Shown here piece after piece: positions 45,509 through 54,607 of a stretch of 64,000 nt of DNA. The translations under genes and the position numbers were made by a program. How positions within the stretch are numbered: position 1 is the first letter of the stretch; each line of letters opens with the position of its first letter. The stretch lies in contig NZ_NSGG01000020.1 in NCBI RefSeq assembly GCF_002295065.1, positions 22,448 through 86,447 on the forward strand, read 5' to 3'. Under the pieces are notes generated by a model. It was not told the DNA's origin and made no database searches. It worked only from the letters and a program-made list of their open reading frames with translations. Source of the stretch: Mesorhizobium sp. WSM3859 (GTDB lineage Bacteria; Pseudomonadota; Alphaproteobacteria; Rhizobiales; Rhizobiaceae).

Positions 45509-45972
45509 GGCGCATCATCGCCTATCTCGTCCGCCTCGCCGTCATCTTGTTCGGCTATCTCGTCGGATCGCTGGCGGCGAGCGCCTTCCTCAACGCGCTT
45601 TTCCTCGGCTATTTCGGCTATGCGCCGGGGCCTGGACACCCGACGATCGCCCCCGCTCTCTATTTCTCGGTGCCTTTCGTGGCGCTGTTCGTCGCCTATT
45701 TCGCCTTCATGCCGGCGGCTGTCGTGATCCTGGCGGCCGAGCTGCTTGGTCGGCGCGACTGGCTGTTTTACGCGCTGGGCGGCGCCGTCATCGCCGTCGT
45801 CTTCCTCGGCTTCGCGCACAGGATCGGCGATAGCGACTTCGACGTCACCGACAACAGCGTGAGGCTGGCGCTGATCGGCTCCGGCATGGTCGGCGGCATC
45901 TTCTACTGGCTCTTCGCCGGCCGCTGGGCCGGAAGCTGGCGCCGAGATCCGCTGCCCGACGCGGAATCTTGA
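45505..45972 (+). CDS. Small integral membrane protein
   Basis: The 155 aa product has four hydrophobic segments (near residues 7-30, 50-78, 88-104 and 125-142) and a short charged C-terminus. The ATG overlaps the stop of the preceding frame (ATGA). It resembles its upstream neighbour in length and segment spacing, which suggests an old tandem duplication. The family is not recognised and the function is unknown. Confidence 0.7.
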   Translation: MRRIIAYLVRLAVILFGYLVGSLAASAFLNALFLGYFGYAPGPGHPTIAPALYFSVPFVALFVAYFAFMPAAVVILAAELLGRRDWLFYALGGAVIAVVFLGFAHRIGDSDFDVTDNSVRLALIGSGMVGGIFYWLFAGRWAGSWRRDPLPDAES

Positions 45973-46069
45973 ACCGATGACGAAAAGTTGCGGACCGTTC
46001 CGCGGCAGATCATGCCAAAACCCAGCCGGTTGAACGGGCTGCGCGTATCGACTTCAGCCCGCCACGCCG

Positions 46070-46193
46070 GAGCGTTTCACCGTTTCATCGAAACGGCGAA
46101 CCGCTCTGTCCCTTTGTTGTTACGCAATTCCGGACGGAAGGTTACGGCGCAGGCGCCGAACTTAGCCGCACACATTTTTCCGGGAATTGCTCT
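46070..46193. repeat. AATTCCGGACGGAA-type rhizobial repeat, copy 1
   Basis: GAGCGTTTCACCGTTTCATCG is followed by a near-palindrome (CGTTTCATCGAAACGGCG), then CGCAATTCCGGACGGAA and, after a short insert, a TTTTTCCGGGAATTGCTCT end. The reverse orientation of the same element is at 59566-59632. The rest of 45973-46222 shows nothing else. Confidence 0.75.
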
Positions 46194-46222
46194 GGCAGAA
46201 CCGTACCGACAGGAGCAGGGCC

Positions 46223-47467
46223 ATGGCGGAAGGCGAAATGAATGGCGGCTCGGCCGCCGCCGTGGCCGAACGGCTCGATCAACCGGCCGAGCGCAGTCCT
46301 TCCGGCCTCGGTGCCGGCCTGCTGTTCATCCTCTCTGTTGCCTGCGGCGTAAGCGTTGCCACCATTTACTTCCCGCAGGCGATAACGCTGCTGATTGCGT
46401 CCGATCTCAGCGTTTCCGCCGACGCGGCGGCCCTGGTCGTCACCACCGCCCAACTTGGCTATGCGCTTGGCCTTCTGCTGCTGGTGCCGCTGGGCGACCG
46501 GCTGCCGCATCGTCCGCTTGTAGCGACCTTGCTGACGCTGACGGCCGCCGCTCTGCTGATCGCCAGCCAGGCGCAGACGCTGCCGGTGCTTGCCGTCGCG
46601 CGCATGGCGACGGGCATCACCACCGTGGTGCCGCAGATCCTGCTGCCGATGGCGGCCGGACTGATGCCGCCGGCGCGGCGCGGCGCGGTCACCGGCACGC
46701 TGCTCAGCGGATTGCTGGCCGGCATTCTTCTGGCCCGCACCTTCGGCGGCTTTCTCGGCGAGCATCTCGGCTGGCGCGGACCTTATTTCGTCGCCGCGGC
46801 AGCGCTGTTCGCTTTCGCCGTTCTGCTCGGCCTGGTGTTGCCGAGGACGGCGCCGACATCGTCGCAGCGTTATCCTTCGCTGGTCGCGGCGGCGTTCATC
46901 CTCTTTCGCAATGAGCCGGAGCTGCGCCGCTCCTGCCTCTACCAGGCGCTCATGTTCGGCGGCTTCACCGCCGCCTGGACAAGCCTGGCCCTGCTGCTCG
47001 GCGGAACGCTATATCATCTCGGCGGCCAGGCGGTCGGGCTGATCGCGCTGGTCGGCGCGGCCAGCGTGTTCTGCACGCCGATCGTCGGCCGGCTGATCGA
47101 CCGCAAGGGCCCCGACGTCGTCAGCCCGCTCGCCTTTTTCACCGGCATCGCGGCGGCGATCGTCCTGCTCGGCGGCGGGCTTGGCGGAATAACAGGCCTG
47201 CTGGCGCTCACGGCGGGCATGCTGCTTCTCGACATCGCCGTGCAAAGCGGTCAAACCGCCAACCAGGCGCGTGTCTTCGCGATCCGGCCCGACGCCCGCA
47301 GCAGGCTCAACACGGCTTATATGACTTGCGTTTTCCTCGGCGGCAGCGCCGGCTCGTGGATCGGCGTCAAGATCTACAGCCATTGGGGGTGGCCTGGCGT
47401 CTGCGCGCTCATCGCCGCCGCGGCGACGATCGCCCTGGCCCGGCATGCGGTGAAGATATATCGCTGA
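46223..47467 (+). CDS. MFS transporter
   Basis: The 414 aa protein has 12 hydrophobic segments. Family features include the loop after segment 2 (LVPLGDRLPHRPLVATL) and LIDRKGPDVVSPLAF after segment 8. It looks like the YgaY/NepI-type drug or metabolite efflux branch. The ATG at 46223 has AGGAG nine to thirteen bases upstream and is preferred over a longer frame to 46187. The substrate is unknown. Confidence 0.88.
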   Translation: MAEGEMNGGSAAAVAERLDQPAERSPSGLGAGLLFILSVACGVSVATIYFPQAITLLIASDLSVSADAAALVVTTAQLGYALGLLLLVPLGDRLPHRPLVATLLTLTAAALLIASQAQTLPVLAVARMATGITTVVPQILLPMAAGLMPPARRGAVTGTLLSGLLAGILLARTFGGFLGEHLGWRGPYFVAAAALFAFAVLLGLVLPRTAPTSSQRYPSLVAAAFILFRNEPELRRSCLYQALMFGGFTAAWTSLALLLGGTLYHLGGQAVGLIALVGAASVFCTPIVGRLIDRKGPDVVSPLAFFTGIAAAIVLLGGGLGGITGLLALTAGMLLLDIAVQSGQTANQARVFAIRPDARSRLNTAYMTCVFLGGSAGSWIGVKIYSHWGWPGVCALIAAAATIALARHAVKIYR

Positions 47468-47501
47468 AGCCTTGCCGATTGCCGCAAGCGCCGAGCGACA
47501 G

Positions 47502-48143
47502 CTACTTCGCCTGCGCGGTCAGGATCTTGAGCGCGAAGGCCGAGAACACGCCACCGAACAGATAGTCGAGCACGCGCGTCATACGCGGGCTGGCCTTCAT
47601 CGCCGCCGAGAACTTCTCCGCCGCGAGCACCATCGGCACGGTCACTGGGGTCGACAGCACGACGAACATCACGCCGAGGAAAAGCAGCTTTCCGGACGCG
47701 TTGGGATCATGCGCGGAGACGAATTGCGGCAGGAAGGTCATGAAGAACAGAATGATCTTAGGGTTGAGCAGGTTGATGCCGAGCCCTGCCGCCCAGCTGC
47801 GGAAGAGCGAGACTTGCGGTCCTGTCCGCTTCTCCGGCGAGAAGGCCGAGCCCTTCGTCATCGCCTGAAAGGCCAGGAACACCAGATAGCCGGCGCCGAA
47901 AATCTTCAGGGCGAAAAAAGCCGTCGGCGAGGCGACGATCAGCGCCGAGATGCCGACCACCACCAGCGTGGTGTGGATCAGCGTGCCGCAGAGCGCGCCG
48001 GCCAGGGAGGCGAAGCCGGTGGCGCGGCCCTGGCTCAGCGTGCGCGAGACGAACAGCGTCATGTCCGGCCCCGGCGTGATCGCCAGGATGATGGTGGCGA
48101 TGGCGAACTGGATCAGCGTGGCTGTATCGGGAATAAAGGACAT
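47502..48143 (-). CDS. LysE/RhtB family amino-acid exporter
   Basis: The 213 aa protein has six hydrophobic segments. The LysE/RhtB signature ITPGPDMTLFVSRTLSQGRATGF is in the first loop, and the LLNPKIILFFMTFLPQFV motif is in the centre. It exports amino acids or homoserine lactones. AAAGGA directly upstream of the ATG at 48143 supports the start. It is divergent from argG, which may be chance. Confidence 0.93.
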   Translation of the reverse strand: MSFIPDTATLIQFAIATIILAITPGPDMTLFVSRTLSQGRATGFASLAGALCGTLIHTTLVVVGISALIVASPTAFFALKIFGAGYLVFLAFQAMTKGSAFSPEKRTGPQVSLFRSWAAGLGINLLNPKIILFFMTFLPQFVSAHDPNASGKLLFLGVMFVVLSTPVTVPMVLAAEKFSAAMKASPRMTRVLDYLFGGVFSAFALKILTAQAK

Positions 48144-48321
48144 GGGCCACCTCGAAATGGGGTCGCGCAGCCTATAACGCGGCGTCCTTTGCTTCGCCAG
48201 CGTCTGCCCCGGCAAACATATGGCCCAGCCTGCGTCATAACCCTGCGCCCCTTCGTCTCTTGCGCCGCCCGGAAGGGCCGTGATACCTCGCCCGCGAAAC
48301 TTTTCCCGCGGAACCGCCAAA

Positions 48322-49545
48322 ATGTCCAAGATCAAGAACGTCAAGAAAGTCGTGCTCGCCTATTCCGGCGGCCTCGACACCTCCATCATCCTGAAATGGC
48401 TGCAGACCGAGCTCGGCGCCGAGGTCGTCACCTTCACCGCCGATCTCGGCCAGGGCGGCGAGCTGGAGCCGGCGCGCCGCAAGGCCGAGATGATGGGCAT
48501 CAAGGACATCCGCATCGTCGATGTGCGCGAGGAGTTCGTCGCCGACTTCGTCTTTCCGATGTTCCGCGCCAACGCCGTCTATGAAGGCACCTATCTGCTC
48601 GGCACCTCGATCGCGCGGCCGCTGATCTCCAAGCACCTGGTCGAGATCGCCAAGGAAACCGGCGCCGACGCGATCGCGCATGGCGCCACCGGCAAGGGCA
48701 ACGACCAGGTCCGCTTCGAATTGTCGGCTTACGCGCTCAACCCCGATATCAAGGTCATCGCGCCGTGGCGCGACTGGTCGTTCAAGTCGCGCACCGATCT
48801 GCTCAACTTCGCCGAGCAGCACCAGATCCCGGTGCCGAAGGACAAGCGCGGCGACGCGCCCTTCTCGGTCGACGCCAACCTTCTGCACTCCTCCTCCGAG
48901 GGCAAGGTGCTTGAGGATCCGTGGAGCGAGCCGCCGGAATTCGTGCATCAGCGCACCGTCTCTCCGATGGACGCGCCCGATGTCGTCACCGAGATCGAGA
49001 TCGAGTTCCTGAAGGGCGATCCGGTCGCGCTCAACGGCAAGAAGCTGTCGCCGGCCACCATGCTGGCGGCGCTGAACGACCTCGGCCGCGACAACGGCAT
49101 CGGCCGCCTCGACCTCGTCGAAAACCGTTTCGTCGGCATGAAGTCGCGCGGCGTCTACGAGACCCCCGGCGGCACCATCCTGATCGCCGCCCATCGCGCC
49201 ATCGAATCGATCACCCTCGATCGCGGCGCGGCCCACCTCAAGGACGAGTTCATGCCGCGCTATGCCGAGCTCATCTACAACGGCTTCTGGTTCTCGCCCG
49301 AGCGCGTCATGCTGCAGGCCATGATCGACAAGAGCCAGGAAGACGTCGAAGGCACGGTGCGGCTGAAGCTCTACAAGGGCAATGTCATCGTCACCGGCCG
49401 CAAGTCGAAGAAGACACTCTATTCCGATGCGCTGGTCACCTTCGAGGACGACCGTGGCGCCTACGACCAGAAGGACGCGGAAGGCTTTATCCGGCTGAAC
49501 GGACTTCGGCTGAGGACGCTTGCGGCGAGAAACCGCAAGCACTGA
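48322..49545 (+). CDS. argG: Argininosuccinate synthase
   Basis: This enzyme joins citrulline and aspartate using ATP in arginine synthesis. The 407 aa protein has the N-terminal P-loop AYSGGLDTS at residues 11-19, HGATGKGNDQVRFE in the middle, and the conserved LFNGFWFSPE-type segment near residue 330 (YNGFWFSPERVM). The ATG at 48322 is the usual start. A terminator follows 32 bases after the stop. Confidence 0.97.
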   Translation: MSKIKNVKKVVLAYSGGLDTSIILKWLQTELGAEVVTFTADLGQGGELEPARRKAEMMGIKDIRIVDVREEFVADFVFPMFRANAVYEGTYLLGTSIARPLISKHLVEIAKETGADAIAHGATGKGNDQVRFELSAYALNPDIKVIAPWRDWSFKSRTDLLNFAEQHQIPVPKDKRGDAPFSVDANLLHSSSEGKVLEDPWSEPPEFVHQRTVSPMDAPDVVTEIEIEFLKGDPVALNGKKLSPATMLAALNDLGRDNGIGRLDLVENRFVGMKSRGVYETPGGTILIAAHRAIESITLDRGAAHLKDEFMPRYAELIYNGFWFSPERVMLQAMIDKSQEDVEGTVRLKLYKGNVIVTGRKSKKTLYSDALVTFEDDRGAYDQKDAEGFIRLNGLRLRTLAARNRKH

Positions 49546-49577
49546 TATATTTTGCCGATACGGCAGCGATCAAACGA

Positions 49578-49601
49578 CCCGGCGGAAACGCCGGGTTTTT
49601 A
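49578..49601 (+). terminator. Intrinsic terminator of argG
   Basis: CCCGGCG and CGCCGGG arms with a GAAA loop, followed by TTTTT (49596-49600). Confidence 0.9.
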
Positions 49602-49709
49602 TTTCACATAGCTAATATAAGAAAAGTTCAGACCACTTCAGAGAAATTATCATTTGACCTTTCCGCCGCTCTAATTAAGTTCGCCAGTGGGATGCGGGGA
49701 GTTTTGACA

Positions 49710-50069
49710 GTGAAAAATAGTATTTCTCTTCTGGTTGCGGCGGCGTTGACCTTGATTACGTGCGGGCCCTCGCAAGCAGGCACGAAGCAGGCGCCTGAGG
49801 CTAATTTGGACGGGTGCATCTCTGCTGTCCATTTATGGAGCATCACGTTCAAGCACGAAATCGCCTCTTTCATGGGCGTCTCGCAAGAGCGCATGCCGGC
49901 CTTGTTCTGCCAGCGCATAGCCGAGGGGGTACGCGGCGGGCGGATCAGCTACTCCGACATAAACAGGCTGCAGCTCGACCAACCGACCGAAATCTGGTTG
50001 GTCATCAAGGGCAAGTCGAAGGAGCCCGCGCCTACGCGCGCCTGCGCCACGGTCATCCCGGTACCGTAA
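49710..50069 (+). CDS. Small secreted protein with a duplicated 3' end
   Basis: The 119 aa product starts from GTG at 49710 (GGGGAG upstream), and an ATG at 49692 is the alternative. A signal peptide ends near SQAGT. The mature part has Cys residues in NLDGCISAV, ALFCQRI and RACATV, and WLVIKGKSKEPAP. The frame ends at ATVIPVP-TAA, where the downstream duplicate reads CAA, so the stop looks like a recent C-to-T change removing five residues. The family is not recognised. Confidence 0.6.
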   Translation: MKNSISLLVAAALTLITCGPSQAGTKQAPEANLDGCISAVHLWSITFKHEIASFMGVSQERMPALFCQRIAEGVRGGRISYSDINRLQLDQPTEIWLVIKGKSKEPAPTRACATVIPVP

Positions 50070-50284
50070 TTGCACCGGTATTGTCGGCGCTTTCCAAGTT
50101 CCCATTTCGCAGCAATGCCCGTTGAGCGGCTACGCGCGTGCCGACCAACCAACAGAAATGGACACCAGGGGCAGCGCGAAGCCGGCCTCAGCGCCACGAT
50201 CGTCCCGGTTCCGCAACTGCAGCGGTATTGACGGCGCGTTCCAGGTTCCCATTTCGCAGAAATGCCCGTTGAGCGGCTACGCGC
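50046..50284. repeat. Tandem partial duplication of the secreted gene's 3' end
   Basis: A 92-bp segment at 50046-50137 recurs at 50193-50284 with 10 differences. Weaker similarity (GACCAACC..CGAAAT) extends the unit upstream in both copies, with about 20 nt deleted in the second. The second copy keeps ATIVPVPQLQRY-stop, the likely ancestral ending. Confidence 0.8.
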
Positions 50285-50344
50285 ATTATTGAGGGCGAGA
50301 GATGGGCCCTGGCTGTGGGGGTGATCTTGTTTTGACCCCAACTG

Positions 50345-50378
50345 AACGAAAAGCCCGGCTCGAGCCGGGCTTTTCGTT
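50345..50378. terminator. Bidirectional intrinsic terminator
   Basis: Perfect 15-bp arms AACGAAAAGCCCGGC and GCCGGGCTTTTCGTT surround a TCGA loop. It lies between the secreted-protein region (plus) and the transglycosylase gene (minus) and has TTTT on each side. Confidence 0.8.
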
Positions 50379-50396
50379 GGAATAGGAGTAATTCAA

Positions 50397-51194
50397 TCAG
50401 TCGGCGTCAATCGCCTCGGCGATGCGGGCGATGGCCTGCTGATAGACGCTTGCCGAGTTCCAGCCGGCGATTGCGCCCATATTGGCCTCGTAGCTCGCGC
50501 CGCCCTGCCAGCCATGGCCCTTGAGGAAGTTGGCGGTCGAAGCGAGCGCGGTGTTGCGGTCGCGCAGGTTTCCGCTGCCCACGCCGTATTTCAGCACGTT
50601 TCCAGGCAGGAACTGGGTGTGGCCGATCTCGCCATGCATGGCGCCGACGGAGGAGGCGCTGAGCGCGCCGCGATCGACAAGCTTCAGCGCGGCGATGGCA
50701 TGCGGCCTGAAATAATCCGGGCGGCGGCAGTCATAGGCGAGCGTCACGATCGCCGAAACCGTGTTCTGGTTCCCCATCGAGGCGCCGAAGCCGGTTTCCA
50801 TGCCCCAGATGGCGAGCAGCACGCCCGGCGGCACGCCATAGGTGCGCTCGATATTGGCGAACATCGCCGCGTTTGCTTTCTTCAGCGCGCGGCCCCGGGA
50901 GATGATCGCGGAAGCGCCACGGCGCTGCATGAAGCTTTCCACCGAGCCGCTGAACGCCTTGTGGATCGCCCGGTCGGCGGCGATCGTCCTGGTGGCGTAG
51001 GTGGCACCCGCCAGCGCGGACAGGCCCCTCTGGCCGACACCCTCGGCTCTGGCCTCGTCGGCAAAATCCTGTTTCCAGGCGTCGAACCCGGCGCCGTTCT
51101 TGCCACAGCTCGGAGCCGCCTCGGCGCCCGCCGCCAGCGCCAGCGTCGCCACCACCGCCGCGGCCAAAATCCTTCCTTTGGCAAAAAATGCCAT
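50397..51194 (-). CDS. Lytic murein transglycosylase, MltB/SLT_2 type
   Basis: The 265 aa periplasmic enzyme has a signal peptide ending near AEA-AP at residues 25-27 and the SLT_2 domain with the catalytic Glu in IWGMETGFGASMG. Other family blocks are HGEIGHTQFLPGNVLKYG and TALASTANFLKGHGWQGG. It cleaves the MurNAc-GlcNAc bond to make anhydro-muropeptides. The ATG at 51194 has AGGAG seven to eleven bases upstream. The C-terminal peptidoglycan-binding domain of longer paralogues is absent. Confidence 0.92.
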   Translation of the reverse strand: MAFFAKGRILAAAVVATLALAAGAEAAPSCGKNGAGFDAWKQDFADEARAEGVGQRGLSALAGATYATRTIAADRAIHKAFSGSVESFMQRRGASAIISRGRALKKANAAMFANIERTYGVPPGVLLAIWGMETGFGASMGNQNTVSAIVTLAYDCRRPDYFRPHAIAALKLVDRGALSASSVGAMHGEIGHTQFLPGNVLKYGVGSGNLRDRNTALASTANFLKGHGWQGGASYEANMGAIAGWNSASVYQQAIARIAEAIDAD

Positions 51195-51349
51195 TTCGTT
51201 CTCCTGAATTGCCTGAATCACGTCCCGGTTGCGAATTTGCCAGCGAAACGCCCGGTTGTCACCGCCCCCACCGGGGACGTGCCACCCGACACTGGCGAAA
51301 GAAGGGCAATTTGCCTACGATCGGCCATCGGGTGTGGCGGGCTTGCCTC

Positions 51350-52597
51350 ATGAAAGACGTTGACGTCGTGATCATTGGCGCCGGTTCGGCGGGACTTGCC
51401 GCGGCAAAAACGCTTCGTGCGGCCGGGCTTTCCTTCCTTCTCCTCGAGGCGATGGATCGGATCGGCGGCCGTGCCTGGACCAGCGACCGACATTTCGGCG
51501 TGCCCTTCGACATCGGCTGCGCCTGGCTGCACGCCGCCGACCGCAACCCGTATTTTCCGGAAGCCAAAAGCGCGGGCTGGACGCTGCATCACCACGACAT
51601 GAATGTCGACCACCTCTATTATCGCGACCGCAAGGCGAGCGAGGAGGAAGAAGCCGAGATGAAGGCGGCCGACGCCAAGCTGTTCGAATTGCTCGCCAAT
51701 CATCAGGTCGAGCAGGGCGATGACGACCGGCTGTCGGCGCTGATGGCAAAGGGCCATGCGCCGCGCGCGGCCGCCACCTTCGCCGGTCCGATGGATTTCG
51801 GCGCCGACGAGGACGAGATTTCGATCCGCGACTTCCAGGCCGCCGCCGATCTCGATCCCAATTTTTTCAGCAAGGAAGGGTTCGGCGCGCTGGTGGCGCG
51901 TTTCGGCTTCGACGTGCCGGTCGAGCTGTCGACGCCGGTGCGCAGGATCCTCTGGGATGTGCCGGGGATCGCCTGCGTCACCGACCGCGGCACGGTGCGC
52001 GCCAAGACGGTCATCGTCACCGCTTCGCCCGCGGTGCTCGCCTTCGAGGAGATTGAGTTCTCGCCCGCGCTGCCCGACGCGCATTTCGGCGCCTTCTTCG
52101 ACCTGCCCATGGGCATGCTGACCAAACTGCCGGTGGAGATCAAGGGCACGAGGCTCGGCCTTGAGCCTTTCGACGACCTTCTGATCGAGCGCATGGCCAG
52201 GCACGACATCTATTTCCTCTGCTTTCCCTTCGACCTCGACCTGATGGTCGGCTTCGTCGGCGGCGACTTCGCCTGGGAAATGTCGGCCGCCGGCGAAGCA
52301 GCCGGCGTCGATTTCGTCGTCGATCGTCTGTGCGGCATCTTCGGCGGCGACGTGAGGAAGCATGTCGGCCGCGCCATGATGACGAATTGGGGCGCGGAGC
52401 GCTTCGTGCGCGGCGCCTACGCGGCGGCACGCCCGGGCCGTTCGCAGGCGCGCGCGACGCTGATGCAACCTATTGCCGAGAAAATCTTCTTCGCCGGCGA
52501 GCATGTCGCCGGTCCGCTGATACAGACCTGCGGCGGGGCGAGGCTTTCGGGCGAAAGCGTGGCCAGGCAGGTTATTGCCCAGCTTTCGCCGAAGTAG
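51350..52597 (+). CDS. Flavin-containing amine oxidase family protein
   Basis: The 415 aa FAD protein has the dinucleotide fold VVIIGAGSAGLAAAKTL at residues 6-22, the amine-oxidase motif DRIGGRAWT near residue 38, and the C-terminal FAD contact FAGEHVAGP. The substrate is unknown and may be a polyamine or other amine. The ATG at 51350 begins the Rossmann strand as is usual, so the frame extension to 51188 is rejected. It is divergent from the transglycosylase. Confidence 0.9.
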   Translation: MKDVDVVIIGAGSAGLAAAKTLRAAGLSFLLLEAMDRIGGRAWTSDRHFGVPFDIGCAWLHAADRNPYFPEAKSAGWTLHHHDMNVDHLYYRDRKASEEEEAEMKAADAKLFELLANHQVEQGDDDRLSALMAKGHAPRAAATFAGPMDFGADEDEISIRDFQAAADLDPNFFSKEGFGALVARFGFDVPVELSTPVRRILWDVPGIACVTDRGTVRAKTVIVTASPAVLAFEEIEFSPALPDAHFGAFFDLPMGMLTKLPVEIKGTRLGLEPFDDLLIERMARHDIYFLCFPFDLDLMVGFVGGDFAWEMSAAGEAAGVDFVVDRLCGIFGGDVRKHVGRAMMTNWGAERFVRGAYAAARPGRSQARATLMQPIAEKIFFAGEHVAGPLIQTCGGARLSGESVARQVIAQLSPK

Positions 52598-52669
52598 CAC
52601 TGGAACGCCGGACGCCGGCGGGCGTTAGGGGCGAACCCACATCCACGCATGGGCCCCACGGGTTGATTG

Positions 52670-53767
52670 ATGAAGCTGTTCGATTGTCCAAACTGCGGGC
52701 ACCGCCTTTATTTCGAGAACGCCCAATGCCTGAGCTGTTCCAGCCTGGTCCTCTACGACCCGGAGCAGGCGAGCTTCGTGCTCGGCGGCAAGGGCGGCGC
52801 CCTTCAATGCGACAACGCCGATGAATGCGCGTGCAACTGGCGCGCCGAGAACGGCCGGGCGTTCTGCCGCGCCTGCGCTCTCAACCAGGTGATTCCCGAT
52901 CTTTCCATCGACGGCAACCGCCGGCGCTGGATACGGGTCGAAGCGGCGAAGAAGCGTGCCGTCTACTCTCTGCTCGCCCTCGGCCTGCCGGTTATGCCCA
53001 AGGCCGACGCGGGCGACGAGATCGGTCTGGCCTTCGACTTCCTCGCCGACCCGATCGGCGCCGGTCCGGGCGGGGAACGCATCCTGACCGGCCATGACAA
53101 CGGATTGATCACGCTCAACGTCGCCGAGGCCGATTCCGCCGAGCGCGAGCGCCGGCGCGTCGAGATGGGCGAAAACTACCGCACCTTGCTCGGCCATTTC
53201 CGCCATGAGCTCGGCCACTATTATTGGGACCGGCTGGTCCGTGACGATCCCGCATATCTTTCGGCTTTCCGCGCGCTCTTCGGCGACGAGCGGACCGACT
53301 ACGAGCAGGCCTTGCAGGCCTACTACGTCAACGGCGCGCCGCCGGACTGGCAGCAGCGCCACATCTCTGCCTACGCCACGTCTCATCCCTGGGAGGATTG
53401 GGCCGAGACCTTCGCGCACCATCTCCACATCACCGACACGCTCGAGATGGTGCATGCGCTGAATCTTCCGCTCGGCCGGCTGGAAACTGTCGGCGACGGC
53501 AACCTGCCGCGCGCCGATACCGGCGGAAATTTGCAGCCGGCGCCTGCCGATCCAGATCCGGTGCCGGAGCCGTTCGAGAGAATCCTCGCCCGCTGGCTGG
53601 TGCTTTCGGAAGCCTCCAATTCGATCAACCGCTGCATGGGACTGCCGGACCTCTATCCCTTCGTGATTTCCGAGGTGACAGCGCGAAAACTGGCCTTCGT
53701 GAACGACCTTCTGACCGGCGCGCCGAAAAAGCCTGGAACAATTCGTGAGCCGGCCGGGGCACTTTAG
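52670..53767 (+). CDS. Putative zinc-binding metallopeptidase with N-terminal zinc ribbon
   Basis: The 365 aa protein has an N-terminal rubredoxin-like ribbon CPNCGH...CLSC and a second Cys set (CDNADECACNW, FCRAC). The HExxH motif is FRHELGHYYWD with His179, Glu180 and His183, and a downstream Glu lies in WEDWAETFAHHLH. This matches the COG4307/DUF2248 family. It is probably cytosolic since no signal peptide is seen. Substrates are not known. Confidence 0.88.
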   Translation: MKLFDCPNCGHRLYFENAQCLSCSSLVLYDPEQASFVLGGKGGALQCDNADECACNWRAENGRAFCRACALNQVIPDLSIDGNRRRWIRVEAAKKRAVYSLLALGLPVMPKADAGDEIGLAFDFLADPIGAGPGGERILTGHDNGLITLNVAEADSAERERRRVEMGENYRTLLGHFRHELGHYYWDRLVRDDPAYLSAFRALFGDERTDYEQALQAYYVNGAPPDWQQRHISAYATSHPWEDWAETFAHHLHITDTLEMVHALNLPLGRLETVGDGNLPRADTGGNLQPAPADPDPVPEPFERILARWLVLSEASNSINRCMGLPDLYPFVISEVTARKLAFVNDLLTGAPKKPGTIREPAGAL

Positions 53768-53802
53768 CCGGAACGCATAGGCCTCTGTTTCGTTTCCGAG
53801 CC

Positions 53803-53919
53803 CTAGGGCATGATCCCCCAAAGTGGGAACCGGTTTTCGGAAAAGATCATGCTCCAACAAAGGAGCTGGATCAGGATGACGTCTCTCTGAAACGTCATCC
53901 TGATCCAGGGAGCGTTGAA
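53803..53919. repeat. Palindromic repeat before the SH3-domain gene
   Basis: GGGCATGATC...GATCATGCTC encloses AAAGTGGGAACCGGTTTTCGG, a common rhizobial repeat core. A second hairpin GGATCAGGATGACGT/ACGTCATCCTGATCC (53869-53909) follows. The second stem ends 26 bases before the SH3 gene start and could affect its expression. Confidence 0.7.
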
Positions 53920-53934
53920 AACGGAGTGAAAACC

Positions 53935-54540
53935 ATGAAACGCGTGTTGTTTCCGGCGCTTGCCGGTGCGCTGCTCACTATCTCGGGCGCCGCTTTCGCC
54001 GACACCCCCGTCCAGGCGGTGACCGACTTGAACGTACGGGCCGGCCCCGGTCCGCAATATCCGGTCATCGGCGTGCTGGCGGCCGGCCAGTCGGCCACGC
54101 TTAACGGCTGCATCGAAGGCAGCAAATGGTGCACCATCGCCGAGGCTGACGGCAAAGGCTGGGTCTATTCCGACTATGTGACAGGCGATTTCGGCGGCAG
54201 CCGTGTCGTCGTGACCCGCCGCCCGGCCAATGCCGAGATCGCCGTTGTGGCGCCGCCGACCGATAACGTCTACACCACGGACACTTACACCGGCGCCATC
54301 GTCTCTAACGATGACGCCATCGAATCGATCGGCAGACCGCCGGCCGAGGTCGGCACCTATGTCACCACGCACCGGGTCGATCCGGTTTATCTCGAAGGTG
54401 AAGTGGTGACCGGCGCGACGCTGCCCGACACAGTCGAGCTGCGCGAAATCCCGGATTACCGGTATCGCTACGTCTATGTGAACAACCAGCCGGCACTGGT
54501 CGATCCGGGCACGCGGCGCATCGTCTATGTGATGCGCTGA
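53935..54540 (+). CDS. Secreted SH3b/DUF1236 domain protein
   Basis: The 201 aa periplasmic protein has a signal peptide ending near AFA-DT at residue 22. A bacterial SH3 domain (residues 25-85) carries VTDLNVRAGPGPQYPVIGVL and GWVYSDYVTGDF. The C-terminal DUF1236-type segment ends with YRYVYVNNQPALVDPGTRRIVYV. It probably binds the cell wall. The ATG at 53935 is used, with GGAG 9-12 bases upstream. A strong terminator follows. Confidence 0.9.
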   Translation: MKRVLFPALAGALLTISGAAFADTPVQAVTDLNVRAGPGPQYPVIGVLAAGQSATLNGCIEGSKWCTIAEADGKGWVYSDYVTGDFGGSRVVVTRRPANAEIAVVAPPTDNVYTTDTYTGAIVSNDDAIESIGRPPAEVGTYVTTHRVDPVYLEGEVVTGATLPDTVELREIPDYRYRYVYVNNQPALVDPGTRRIVYVMR

Positions 54541-54558
54541 TCGGGCTTGATCGCCATG

Positions 54559-54594
54559 AAAAGAGCGGCCGCCGGCGATGGCGGCCGCTCTTTT
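54559..54594. terminator. Bidirectional intrinsic terminator
   Basis: Perfect 15-bp arms AAAAGAGCGGCCGCC and GGCGGCCGCTCTTTT surround a 6-nt loop. It serves the SH3 gene (plus) and higA (minus), which converge here. Confidence 0.9.
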
Positions 54595-54607
54595 GTGTGC
54601 CGGCGGC

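Noticed and set aside
51218..52600. A 460-codon frame opposite the amine oxidase gene
   Set aside because: It mirrors the real gene in a third-position GC-rich frame and has no start site or domain of its own.
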